From positions 62,001 to 126,000 of the forward strand of contig NZ_VWWL01000020.1 in the NCBI RefSeq assembly GCF_011752995.1: DNA of 64,000 nucleotides. The letters run 5' to 3'. The notes under the pieces are model-generated. The model worked only from the letters and a program-made list of their open reading frames with translations. It was not told the DNA's origin and did not search any database. This DNA is from Burkholderia sp. Ax-1724 (GTDB lineage Bacteria > Pseudomonadota > Gammaproteobacteria > Burkholderiales > Burkholderiaceae). How positions within the stretch are numbered: the first letter of the stretch is position 1; each line of letters opens with the position of its first letter. The position numbers were made by a program, and so were the translations under genes. This document shows, piece after piece, positions 25,487-32,468 of this stretch.

Positions 25487-25557
25487 CGTGCAACGGCACA
25501 GCGCAGGGAGGTTCGCTCGCGTCGAGGCGCGGTATGTGAATCCCTGAGTAGACAACA

Positions 25558-25592
25558 AAAAACCCGCGAAGCTTTAGCTATCGCGGGTTTCA
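25558..25592 (-). terminator. Terminator of the truncated tRNA gene (minus strand)
   Basis: Read on the minus strand: AAACCCGCG, a short loop with AGCT/AGCT, CGCGGGTTT, then a T-rich tail (TTTTTTGTTG). The T tract lies on the minus side, so it terminates leftward transcription. That fits the tRNA fragment at 25618-25664, not the plus-strand cluster. Confidence 0.75.
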
Positions 25593-25617
25593 GGAACATC
25601 TCGGAACTGCTTGAAAT

Positions 25618-25664
25618 TCAGGAAAGAGGAATCGCCCCCCCGACCTTTGCATTACGAAGGCAAT
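25618..25664 (-). pseudogene. 3' half of a tRNA gene (Thr-CGT-like), left attachment junction of the element
   Basis: On the minus strand the sequence reads as an anticodon arm TTGCC-TTCGTAA-TGCAA (one closing mismatch, anticodon CGT), variable loop AGGTC, and a G-rich T arm ending CGATTCCTC, then the acceptor-like TTTCCTG. No D arm or 5' acceptor strand lies to the right, where the recombinase gene begins within 130 bp. This is what is left when an element inserts into the 3' part of a tRNA gene. The tRNA identity and the exact core limits are tentative. Confidence 0.6.
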
Positions 25665-25788
25665 GGCCCGAAACGCAGGAGCCTTGCCTGGTGGGTTTTT
25701 CAGCCGGGAAAAACAAAAATGCGTTGGTCATTTGGGAAAAAACTGGGAAAATATATGCCACTGTCATGTTCCAGCGAAGGGGGTAGGG

Positions 25789-26970
25789 GTGGCGAAGCCG
25801 AAGACATACAAGTTCAAGAACGTGTACGATCGCGGGGCGTCGTTCCAGGTCAAACTCATGCACGACGGGCACAAACTCAGCGAGTCGTTCCCGTACGTGG
25901 CGGACGACGTGGCGAGCAAAGACGAGGCGTTTTCCCGCGCCGTCGCGTTCGTGCAGAAGAGCAGCGCGAACCTGGTGGCCGGTCGGCCGGCCAGCCACGG
26001 CGAGGACTACAAAGGCACGTTGCGGCCGTACATGGAGCGGTACAAAAAGGAGGTCACGCCCACGAAGAAGGGCGAGACCGCGGAGGGCAACCGGATCGAC
26101 CAGTTGCTCGACACCGTGGGCGGCGGCCTGGCGAACAGCGCCCGCTTGCTCGACATGCCGCTGAAAAACCTGAACCCGGACCATTTTGAGGCGTGGCGCA
26201 ACGAAGCGCGCGACACGCGCGGTTACGAAAACTCCACGCTCAACTCGTTCATGTCGATTTGGTCCGCGGTGCTGGACTGGGTTCACGACACGGACAAGAG
26301 CAAGCGTTGGCTCGTGAACGGGGCGAAGGGCCACCGTCTGCCGGTGCGCGACGCCCGGGAACGTACCGCCGACGACGGCGACGTGGACTCGATCCTCGCG
26401 GTCGCCGGTTCGGCGCCGACCCGCTTGGGCGTGCGGCTGCTGATCGAAACCGGCGCCCGGCGCAGCGAAATCGCCGCGCTCGAATGGGACAACGTGGACC
26501 TCACGCTCGACCGCAAGCGCAAGCGGTGGCCTAACATCACGTTCCCGGACAGCAAAAACGGCACGAGCAGAACGATCCCGTTGACCTTGGAGTCCATCGC
26601 GCTGCTCGAGGCGATCCCGACCGCCGAGCGGTACGGGTTCGTGCTCAAAAGCCCGTTGAACACGCGCGAGAAGCCGCAGGCGATCCGGGCCGACGCCATC
26701 AGCAAAGCGTGGATACGCGGGCGCGATCGGGTCGAAAAGGAGAACCCGGGCATTCAAGGCTTGCGGCTTCACGACCTGCGGCACACCGCGCTCACGCGCC
26801 TGGCCGAACAGGTGCAGGACACCATCCTGCTTTCGGCCATTTCCGGCCACAAAGACCCGAAGATGCTCAAACGCTACGTGAACCCGAAGCCGGCGGGCCT
26901 CGCGGCGATGTTCGGGTTCGACAAGCCGCCCGCGAAGAAGCGCGCGGCGCGCAAGACCGCCAAGGCGTAG
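25789..26970 (+). CDS. Tyrosine recombinase (site-specific integrase)
   Basis: Catalyses integration and excision of the element at the neighbouring tRNA site. The 393-residue protein begins at GTG 25789, preceded by AAGGGGGTAGG; earlier in-frame ATGs lack a ribosome-binding site. An N-terminal SAM-like core-binding domain (about 90-190) leads to the catalytic domain: Arg224 in ETGARRSE, His328-Arg331 in HDLRHT, His354 in SGHKDP and nucleophile Tyr363 in KRYVNP. The order is that of the phage-type integrase family. It is the first gene inside the element, next to the attachment junction. Confidence 0.93.
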   Translation: MAKPKTYKFKNVYDRGASFQVKLMHDGHKLSESFPYVADDVASKDEAFSRAVAFVQKSSANLVAGRPASHGEDYKGTLRPYMERYKKEVTPTKKGETAEGNRIDQLLDTVGGGLANSARLLDMPLKNLNPDHFEAWRNEARDTRGYENSTLNSFMSIWSAVLDWVHDTDKSKRWLVNGAKGHRLPVRDARERTADDGDVDSILAVAGSAPTRLGVRLLIETGARRSEIAALEWDNVDLTLDRKRKRWPNITFPDSKNGTSRTIPLTLESIALLEAIPTAERYGFVLKSPLNTREKPQAIRADAISKAWIRGRDRVEKENPGIQGLRLHDLRHTALTRLAEQVQDTILLSAISGHKDPKMLKRYVNPKPAGLAAMFGFDKPPAKKRAARKTAKA

Positions 26971-27256
26971 GCCGGCCGGGCCGCGGCTCCAAACCTGGGG
27001 CCGTTGGCCCCGATCCGGCTACCGCCCGATTCCGAAGGCGGCGGATCGGATCGCAAAAAAACGCTGTACAAAACGAAAAACCTGGGTGTAGGATTTCGTC
27101 CCATGCGGCGCAGTACGGCCCATTTCTACGCGACTCGAAGTAGCCCTCCAGTTGGTCGGGAGCAAAACGTAGGTTCCTCGGAACCTGCGGTTGTTGCTTA
27201 CCCGTACCCAGCCCGCCATGTCGGCGTGCTGGCAACCAACGTTCAAGGAGCGCGCT

Positions 27257-27928
27257 ATGTCGCACACCCACACCAGCACCACCCCGTCGTCGTCCGACGA
27301 CATCATCGCCCGCGTCCGTGCCGAAATGCTGGCCGAACGCTTCCCCGTACCCGTCGCGCTTGAACTGATCAAGGGAATGCCCTTGATCAACGCGTGGCTC
27401 TGGTTCGCGCTGCCGCCGACCGTGCGCAGCATGTTTTGCCACCGGTTTTCGTCGTTCAAGAAGCACCCCCAGTTCTTCGACGAAGGCGGCTTCTGGTACG
27501 CCGTGCTCGTGCTGGCGACGCCGGAACTCGACGAACCCGAGCGCCACGCCAAGTACCTGCGCAGGACGATGTCCTGCGCGAAGAACCGCCGCGACCTTTT
27601 GAAGTTCATGGGCATGACGGACGCGTTGTTTGAGGCGCAACTGGCCGGCACGTGCGCCGATGGCAAGAAAAAAGGGATGCTCCCCGACGACACGCCGTCG
27701 TTCACCGGCTTCGAACTCATGGACATCGCGATCGCCCAACTGGCCCCCGGCGAGTACGACGTGACCGGCGTTGTGCGCGGCCTCTTGAGCACCGTGGACT
27801 TGCCCGAGAACACCGTGAAGCCCAAGGCCATCGGCGCCAAGATGCGGGCCTACGCCAAGCGCTTCCCGCACATGCTCCGCGAGGTCGATCCTCGCGACCT
27901 CACCCCGACCAGCACCGCCATGCACTGA
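27257..27928 (+). CDS. Hypothetical protein of the element, 223 residues
   Basis: Not recognised. The ATG at 27257 follows AAGGAGCGCGCT, a perfect ribosome-binding site. The sequence is soluble, without signal or membrane segments. It has a hydrophobic region WLWFALPPTVRSMF (about 55-70), a Lys/Arg-rich central part with RRTMSCAKNRRDLLKFMG, and a C-terminal basic helix (KMRAYAKRFPHML). A basic protein at the start of the element could bind nucleic acid, but there is no motif to support this. A palindrome, GATACAAA-CGA-TTTGTATC, begins at its stop codon. Confidence 0.75.
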   Translation: MSHTHTSTTPSSSDDIIARVRAEMLAERFPVPVALELIKGMPLINAWLWFALPPTVRSMFCHRFSSFKKHPQFFDEGGFWYAVLVLATPELDEPERHAKYLRRTMSCAKNRRDLLKFMGMTDALFEAQLAGTCADGKKKGMLPDDTPSFTGFELMDIAIAQLAPGEYDVTGVVRGLLSTVDLPENTVKPKAIGAKMRAYAKRFPHMLREVDPRDLTPTSTAMH

Positions 27929-27955
27929 TACAAACGATTTGTATCAAACAAACCA
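27927..27955. repeat. Palindrome plus 18-bp repeat, copy 1
   Basis: GATACAAA-CGA-TTTGTATC (27927-27945) overlaps TTTGTATCAAACAAACCA (27938-27955), which recurs exactly at 39246-39263. Related TTTGTTTGATAC occurs at 40363-40374, before parA. It is possibly a binding site of an element-encoded DNA-binding protein. Confidence 0.6.
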
Positions 27956-27986
27956 TCACCCATCACACCATTTAGGAGTGCTACGC

Positions 27987-28841
27987 ATGAACACCACCAA
28001 GACCTACCCCGGCCAGCAGGAAGCCCTCGACATCATCGCCGTGCTGGACGACGACACGCGCCAGCGCCTGTACCACGCCGAAAAGGCGTTCGACGAGGCC
28101 ACCGACGAATGGCTGCAGGACTGGGCCACCGACTACGCGGACGCTCGCTTTGACAGGGAGGACGAGGAAGAAGAATGGGACGAAGCCCACGACGAAGGCA
28201 TGGACCTCGCGCAAGAGTCGGACGACTGGCTGCCGGCCTGCGACCGCTTGATGGACGAGGTCGCCGAGGCTTTCGGCGTGAGCGTGGACCTGCTGGGCCA
28301 TGCCGCGGTGCTCATGGACAACTACCGGGGCTGGTCGCTCGTCGAGCAACGCCGCATCGAACTCGGCCTCGTCGATGAAACCGACCAGGCCGTCGAAAGG
28401 CTCGCCACGTACCCGCTCCACTGGCTCACCGAATCGCTGGACGCGGCCCGGGCGCTCGCCGGGCTCGACGACCAGCAGCGGGCCGAGAAGACGGCGAGCG
28501 CGAAGTTTCGCGTCAACCTCGACGCCAAGGACATCGACGCCGCGGGCCTCGTGCTCGCAGCCGGTCGCGAGGGCGAAGTGATCGAGCGGCAACGGGTGTT
28601 CGCGGCCAAGAGGGCGGCCAACAGCCTCGACGTGCTGGCCGCCCTCGACACGGGCACGCTGGACCGGACGATCGAAGCGGAGCAAGCGTGGTGCGACGCA
28701 AAGGAGCCGGAGGTCGCCGAGGCTCACGGTGTGACCATGGCCCTGATGCTGCACGTCCGCATCATCGTGGCGTGGACCGGACAAGCCGGGCTCGACGCGG
28801 TGCGCGAGCGCAACGCCAAACGTTCCGCCGCCCTGAACTGA
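27987..28841 (+). CDS. Hypothetical acidic protein with repeated helical motif, 284 residues
   Basis: Not recognised. The start follows TTAGGAGTGCTACGC. The protein is strongly acidic near residues 45-75 (DREDEEEEWDEAHDE). It contains two copies of a short helical motif, VAEAFGVSVDLLGHAAVLM (about 87-105) and VAEAHGVTMALMLHVRIIV (near the C terminus). A third copy occurs in the next gene as VADEFHVTVEQLKHIAVIA. The two genes are therefore paralogous or share a domain, and are spaced 25 bp apart in one operon. Acidic DNA-mimic or counter-defence proteins are common at this position in mobile elements; that is only a hypothesis here. Confidence 0.75.
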   Translation: MNTTKTYPGQQEALDIIAVLDDDTRQRLYHAEKAFDEATDEWLQDWATDYADARFDREDEEEEWDEAHDEGMDLAQESDDWLPACDRLMDEVAEAFGVSVDLLGHAAVLMDNYRGWSLVEQRRIELGLVDETDQAVERLATYPLHWLTESLDAARALAGLDDQQRAEKTASAKFRVNLDAKDIDAAGLVLAAGREGEVIERQRVFAAKRAANSLDVLAALDTGTLDRTIEAEQAWCDAKEPEVAEAHGVTMALMLHVRIIVAWTGQAGLDAVRERNAKRSAALN

Positions 28842-28866
28842 TCCACCTACCCACAGGAGAAAACGC

Positions 28867-29277
28867 ATGTCCTACTTCCACATCAACCCGTTCTACATCA
28901 ACGACCCGGACGAGCAAGACGCATTGAACGATGCGCTCGCCGTCCTCGCGGGCCAGCCACTTGGCTACATCGACACGCTGATCGCCGCGCACGAGGACTG
29001 GGCGAACGCGGTCGAGGCGTGGTGCGACAACTGGCGCGACGAGAACGCCGACCGGCTCGACGCGTTCGACACGCCGGAGCCCGAGGACCAGCCGGAGTAC
29101 CAAGTGGCGTGCGAAGCCGAGCGGCGCAACGTCGCCGACGAGTTCCACGTCACCGTCGAGCAGTTGAAGCACATCGCCGTGATCGCCGAGTTTGGCAGCC
29201 GCGGCGAGGAGGAACTGCACGCGCGCAACAAGATGTTCTGGTCGATCGTCGAAGCGGCCGGCATGGCGATCGACTGA
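28867..29277 (+). CDS. Hypothetical acidic protein, 136 residues, related to the upstream gene product
   Basis: Starts after CACAGGAGAAAACGC. Acidic throughout (DNWRDENADRLDAFDTPEPEDQ, in part). Residues about 30-115 align by eye with residues about 25-110 of the preceding gene product: a helix with Trp and Asp, an acidic linker, then VADEFHVTVEQLKHIAVIA. It appears to be a one-domain version of the two-domain neighbour. No membrane segment, signal or enzymatic motif is seen. An ankyrin-repeat gene follows 39 bp downstream. Confidence 0.75.
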   Translation: MSYFHINPFYINDPDEQDALNDALAVLAGQPLGYIDTLIAAHEDWANAVEAWCDNWRDENADRLDAFDTPEPEDQPEYQVACEAERRNVADEFHVTVEQLKHIAVIAEFGSRGEEELHARNKMFWSIVEAAGMAID

Positions 29278-29316
29278 ACCACGTTCCCCACCGCCATCAC
29301 AACCCGGAGATTGAGC

Positions 29317-30186
29317 ATGACCACCAACGAGTACAACGAAGACCTGCAAACGGCCGTCTGTCGCGGCGACCTCGAACTGCTGCACACCGCGCTGCGCCAC
29401 GGGGCCGACCCGTTGTGCGACGGGACGAGCACGTGGTCGCTCCCGCACCTCGCGATCCACACGTGCTTCCCGGAGGCCGTCGAGGCGCTGATCGAGGCCG
29501 GCTACCCCGTCAACGCCGAGGACGACGAGTCGAGGCGCACGTTGCTGCACAGCGCTGCGATGTTTGGCGATGCGGCGCTGGTTCGCATGCTGCTGAAGCA
29601 CGGCGCGCTGATCGACAAGCCCGACGCCGGGGGCGACACGCCGTTGCACTGCGCGGCGTGGAAGAACAACGCGGACGCCGTGCGTGCGCTCTGCGAGGCC
29701 GGGGCCAACCTCAACGCGCTCACGGATTGCAACGAAACGCCGCTGCACACCGCGGCACGTCGCTTGGCCCCGAAGGCGGTCAAGGCCCTGATCGAAGCCG
29801 GCGCGGACGTGAACGCCGACGGCGGCGGAACGCCGTTGTTCCTTACGGTCACGGACGAGAACGACACGCGGTGGGAGCGCGATTACCGCGACCACGGCGG
29901 GATGCGCGCCGATGCGCAGATTTTGCGGTCGTTGCTCGACGCTGGGGCCGAGCCGACTCAAGCGGTACTGGCCGAAGCGGTCTCCAGCAACCACACGCTC
30001 GCCATGCGCGCGCTCGTGCGCGCCGGGGCCGATCCGACGACGGTGGAGCCGGGCCGCCACGCCGACGCGAACAAAGCGCTCGAGGAACTGGTCGCCAAGC
30101 ACGTCCAGCGTCAAGCCCGTGCGCTGCACGACGCGTTGAACGATGGCGCGTCGCCCGTCGCGATGCGTTCGCGTCCGCGGTTCTGA
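29317..30186 (+). CDS. Ankyrin repeat protein, 289 residues
   Basis: Made of about six ankyrin repeats, e.g. RRTLLHSAAMFGDAALVRMLLKHGA, then DTPLHCAAWKNNADAVRALCEAGA, then ETPLHTAARRLAPKAVKALIEAGAD (quoted in pieces). The consensus TPLHxAA and VxxLLxxGA is unmistakable. Ankyrin stacks bind other proteins; here the partner is unknown. There is no signal peptide. The ATG at 29317 follows CCGGAGATTGAGC, and a TTG two codons upstream is not needed. It belongs to the run of plus-strand genes after the recombinase gene. Confidence 0.9.
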   Translation: MTTNEYNEDLQTAVCRGDLELLHTALRHGADPLCDGTSTWSLPHLAIHTCFPEAVEALIEAGYPVNAEDDESRRTLLHSAAMFGDAALVRMLLKHGALIDKPDAGGDTPLHCAAWKNNADAVRALCEAGANLNALTDCNETPLHTAARRLAPKAVKALIEAGADVNADGGGTPLFLTVTDENDTRWERDYRDHGGMRADAQILRSLLDAGAEPTQAVLAEAVSSNHTLAMRALVRAGADPTTVEPGRHADANKALEELVAKHVQRQARALHDALNDGASPVAMRSRPRF

Positions 30187-30247
30187 ACCTTGACGCACCA
30201 GCAGCAGACGCACCAGCAGCACCGCGCTACGGCGCATTCTCCGCGAC

Positions 30248-30292
30248 CCGCCGGGAGGCAAGCCCGGCATGGCCCGAGTTGGTCGGGGCACT
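30248..30292 (+). promoter_or_regulatory. Leader hairpin pair, type I, copy 1
   Basis: CCGGG-AGGCAAG-CCCGG is followed by a second hairpin, CCCGA-GTTGG-TCGGG, 45-90 nt before the ATG at 30337. The first hairpin recurs before the gene at 31038 with the same loop but a C-G pair changed to T-A (CTGGG/CCCAG). Confidence 0.55.
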
Positions 30293-30336
30293 TCCTTAAC
30301 CGCAGCAAACGCAGTCCAACCAACTGGAGAAGCACG

Positions 30337-30870
30337 ATGAAGAGCAAGACCAGCAAGACCAGCCAGGCAGCAACGACGTTCAGCAGCAGCGACCACTACA
30401 CGGCGAAAACCGGCCGGATGACCGAGGGCCGCGAGGGCTGGGCGTACAGCGGCACGCTGTACCGCAACGGCGCGACGATCGCCACGTTCGCCGACTACGG
30501 CGACGGCGGGGAAATGCGCGTGGACTGGATCAACGCCGCCGAAAAGGCCGCGCTGCGGGCGTGGTACGTCGCCGTCGTGCCGGACGGTGGCACGTACTAC
30601 GAAGACGGCTTGGCGATCGAGTCGATCGTCATGCGCTCGGACCATGAGGCCCGCGTGCGCAAGGCCATGCTCAAAAAGGTGGTTTGGTGCGTGCCCGGCG
30701 ACCTTCGCAACGGCGGCAAAAGCACGTTCTACACGACGAAGCCCGCGGCCGGATGCGACGTGGCATCGACGGCTCAACGGGTGCAGCAGCAACATCCCGA
30801 GGCAATGGTGTTGAACCTTCTGCCGTTCGATGCGGGATTCGCGCTTTACGTGACGCTGGCCGCCGAGTAA
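30337..30870 (+). CDS. Hypothetical protein of the element, 177 residues
   Basis: Not recognised. The ATG follows CTGGAGAAGCACG. Residues 1-20 are Ser/Thr/Lys-rich and probably disordered. Residues about 28-175 look like a mixed alpha/beta fold with aromatic-rich strands (EGWAYSGTLYRNGATIATFADYG, FALYVTLAAE). Nothing suggests export or membrane insertion. It stands alone between two hairpin-containing leaders of the same type, which suggests that it and the gene at 31038 are controlled in the same way. Confidence 0.7.
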   Translation: MKSKTSKTSQAATTFSSSDHYTAKTGRMTEGREGWAYSGTLYRNGATIATFADYGDGGEMRVDWINAAEKAALRAWYVAVVPDGGTYYEDGLAIESIVMRSDHEARVRKAMLKKVVWCVPGDLRNGGKSTFYTTKPAAGCDVASTAQRVQQQHPEAMVLNLLPFDAGFALYVTLAAE

Positions 30871-30949
30871 GCGTTCAGCACTCGAAACTTGACGCTCGAC
30901 TCACGAAGCACCAGAAGTACCCGCAACACCACACACACGCGACACGCTG

Positions 30950-31010
30950 GGAGGCAAGCCCAGCAACAAGCCCGGTTCGTCGGGGCCGTTCGTCCAGCCG
31001 GACGAGCGTT
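30950..31010 (+). promoter_or_regulatory. Leader hairpin pair, type I, copy 2
   Basis: CTGGG-AGGCAAG-CCCAG, then CCCG-GTTCGT-CGGG, then CGTTCGTCC-AGCC-GGACGAGCG, before the ATG at 31038. The loop AGGCAAG is identical to copy 1 while the stem differs by a compensatory pair. Confidence 0.55.
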
Positions 31011-31037
31011 CCACCATCGACAACCGGAGAAGCAGGG

Positions 31038-31268
31038 ATGAGCAAGCATTACAGCAAGAATCGCGACGTGAACGACTACATCAGCGGGCTCGTACGGGCT
31101 GGCTGGACGTTCACGAAAGGGAGCGGAGGCCACGGCAAAATCACCGCCCCGAACGGTCGGCGATGGGGTGTGCCGAGCACGCCAGGCGACTGGCGAGCAT
31201 TGCCCAACCTACGCCGCGACCTGAAGCACCTCGCGGCCTTGCCCGCGGTCAAGACCAAGCGGGCTTGA
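31038..31268 (+). CDS. HicA/YcfA-like small RNA-binding-fold protein, no HicB partner
   Basis: A 76-residue protein resembling the HicA mRNA interferase fold: an N-terminal helix (NDYISGLVRAGWTF), GSGGHGKITAP with the His at the position of the HicA catalytic His, then GRRWGVPSTPGDWRALPNLRRDLKHL. Normal HicA is followed by an overlapping HicB antitoxin gene. None is present here; the next feature is a terminator. It may be an orphan toxin, a decayed unit or a fold relative with another role. CCGGAGAAGCAGGG precedes the ATG. Confidence 0.6.
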   Translation: MSKHYSKNRDVNDYISGLVRAGWTFTKGSGGHGKITAPNGRRWGVPSTPGDWRALPNLRRDLKHLAALPAVKTKRA

Positions 31269-31291
31269 CCGAGCGCAGGGCGCCGCAGCGC

Positions 31292-31316
31292 AGCCGGGCC
31301 ATGCCCGGCTTTTTTG
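31292..31316 (+). terminator. Intrinsic terminator after the HicA-like gene
   Basis: AGCCGGGC-CAT-GCCCGGCT followed by TTTTTG. It closes the first plus-strand gene block of the element and isolates the repeat region that follows. Confidence 0.85.
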
Positions 31317-31441
31317 CGCCCCGGCGAGACCACAGCGACGCCGGCAATGGGCGCAAGCAGGTCGCCCGGGCGCGCTAGCGCCCCAGGTTTTGGGGTTCCG
31401 CGAGGGCCGGGAACGTAAACCGAAAGCAAATCGACAGTTTC

Positions 31442-31792
31442 GACACAGGTAAAACAGGTAACTTTTTTTACCCGTGTCGCCGCAAAGCCTTGCTGGGTAA
31501 GGCTTTGCGGGCGAAAACAGGTAAAACAGGTAACTTCGGCGAGCCTTAGAGTACAAAAATCCGTTTTGAAAAATAAAAAGCGAGGCAGCCCTGCCGGCCT
31601 TCGATTTTTATTTTTTCAAGCCAGGCATGGTAGATAGGTTTGGCGTTTTACTTGTTTACCCGTGTCGAAGACCCTTGAAACCACGGTAAACCATTGATAA
31701 ATAAGGATTTTCTACGACACAGGTAAAAACGGGTAAATCCCGGAAGCCCCGCCCAGCAAGGCTCCGCAACACAGGTACGACACAGGTAAGCG
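31442..31792. repeat. Iteron-like repeats and AT-rich hairpin, candidate replication origin
   Basis: ACAGGTA occurs about seven times in direct orientation (near 31445, 31454, 31517, 31526, 31719, 31772, 31782), mostly as GACACAGGTAAAACAGGTAA-like doublets, with TTACCCGTGTC copies inverted at 31468 and 31656. Between them lie a perfect inverted repeat, CCGCAAAGCCTT-N7-AAGGCTTTGCGG (31480-31510), and an AT-rich imperfect hairpin (about 31566-31620). The layout, just upstream of a ribbon-helix-helix gene and an SF3 helicase gene, is that of an iteron origin. No gene is seen between 31317 and 32111. Confidence 0.6.
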
Positions 31793-32055
31793 GGCCATGA
31801 CCACGCTGGACCGGGCTGGGAGTCAACCCGCCGCCAACACCAACCCACCCGGGGCGCTATCGCGCCCAGGCACTCCGCTAAAGCCCGTCGCTGGCGACGA
31901 AGTTCGGCCACCGCACCAGGCGTTTTCGCTTTGTTTAACAGGAGACGGCTGGACGCTTGACAAGCCGGCAGCACCTGCCATAGTGGGTACGCAGTCGGCG
32001 CAGTTCATCGCGCTCAACGTTCGACCCAGTGGCTTGCTGCGGCAAGCCTTGACCG

Positions 32056-32087
32056 ACGCCTCGGCCTCAAAAGCCGGGGCGTTTTTC
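32056..32087 (+). promoter_or_regulatory. Attenuator-like leader hairpin, type III, copy 1
   Basis: CGCCTCGGC-N7-GCCGGGGCG followed by TTTTTCGTTTAC and then CCGGAG before the ATG at 32112. The tail TTTTCGTTWAC is shared with leaders at 35113 and 59646. It is shaped like an intrinsic terminator placed before a ribosome-binding site. A possible promoter lies upstream (TTGACA at 31957). Confidence 0.5.
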
Positions 32088-32111
32088 GTTTACCCGCCGG
32101 AGACCGACACC

Positions 32112-32345
32112 ATGACCACGCCGCAAACCAAAGCCGCCAAAGTTCCGAAAGTTCCCAAGGACATCATGCTCGGGCTTCGCATGAACAGCGCGCTGCGCGA
32201 CAACTTCAACGCAGCGGTCGCTGCGAACGGCCTGGATGCCCCGGACGTTTTGCGATCGTTCATGCGGTGCTACGTGGCAAACCCGAAGCGTTTCTGCATT
32301 GGGATGTTCGAGGACAGGAGCGCGTCGCTGGAAAGCACCACCTGA
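32112..32345 (+). CDS. Ribbon-helix-helix-like small DNA-binding protein
   Basis: A 77-residue protein. After a Lys/Pro-rich start (MTTPQTKAAKVPKVPKD), the segment IMLGLRMNSALRDNFNAAVA, then ANGLDAPDVLRSFMRCYVA has the strand-helix-helix pattern of CopG/Arc-type repressors. Placed between the repeat region and the SF3 helicase gene, it is a good candidate for a copy-control or origin-binding protein. CCGGAGACCGACACC precedes the ATG. A hairpin (GACCACGC-CTGCAA-GCGTGGTC, 32354-32375) follows the gene without a T tract. Confidence 0.65.
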   Translation: MTTPQTKAAKVPKVPKDIMLGLRMNSALRDNFNAAVAANGLDAPDVLRSFMRCYVANPKRFCIGMFEDRSASLESTT

Positions 32346-32468
32346 AAAGAAAAGACCACGCCTGCAAGCGTGGTCCGATTGAACGCTGCACCCGTCAAAG
32401 CGCCGGTTCATGTTGTACCGTAACCAGAACCGGCTCCGTCGTCAAGTTTCACACAAAGGAGCCCTCCC

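Noticed and set aside
25663..25788. Longer recombinase starting at ATG 25663
   Set aside because: It would begin inside the tRNA remnant, and no ribosome-binding site is present. GTG 25789 has AAGGGGG upstream.
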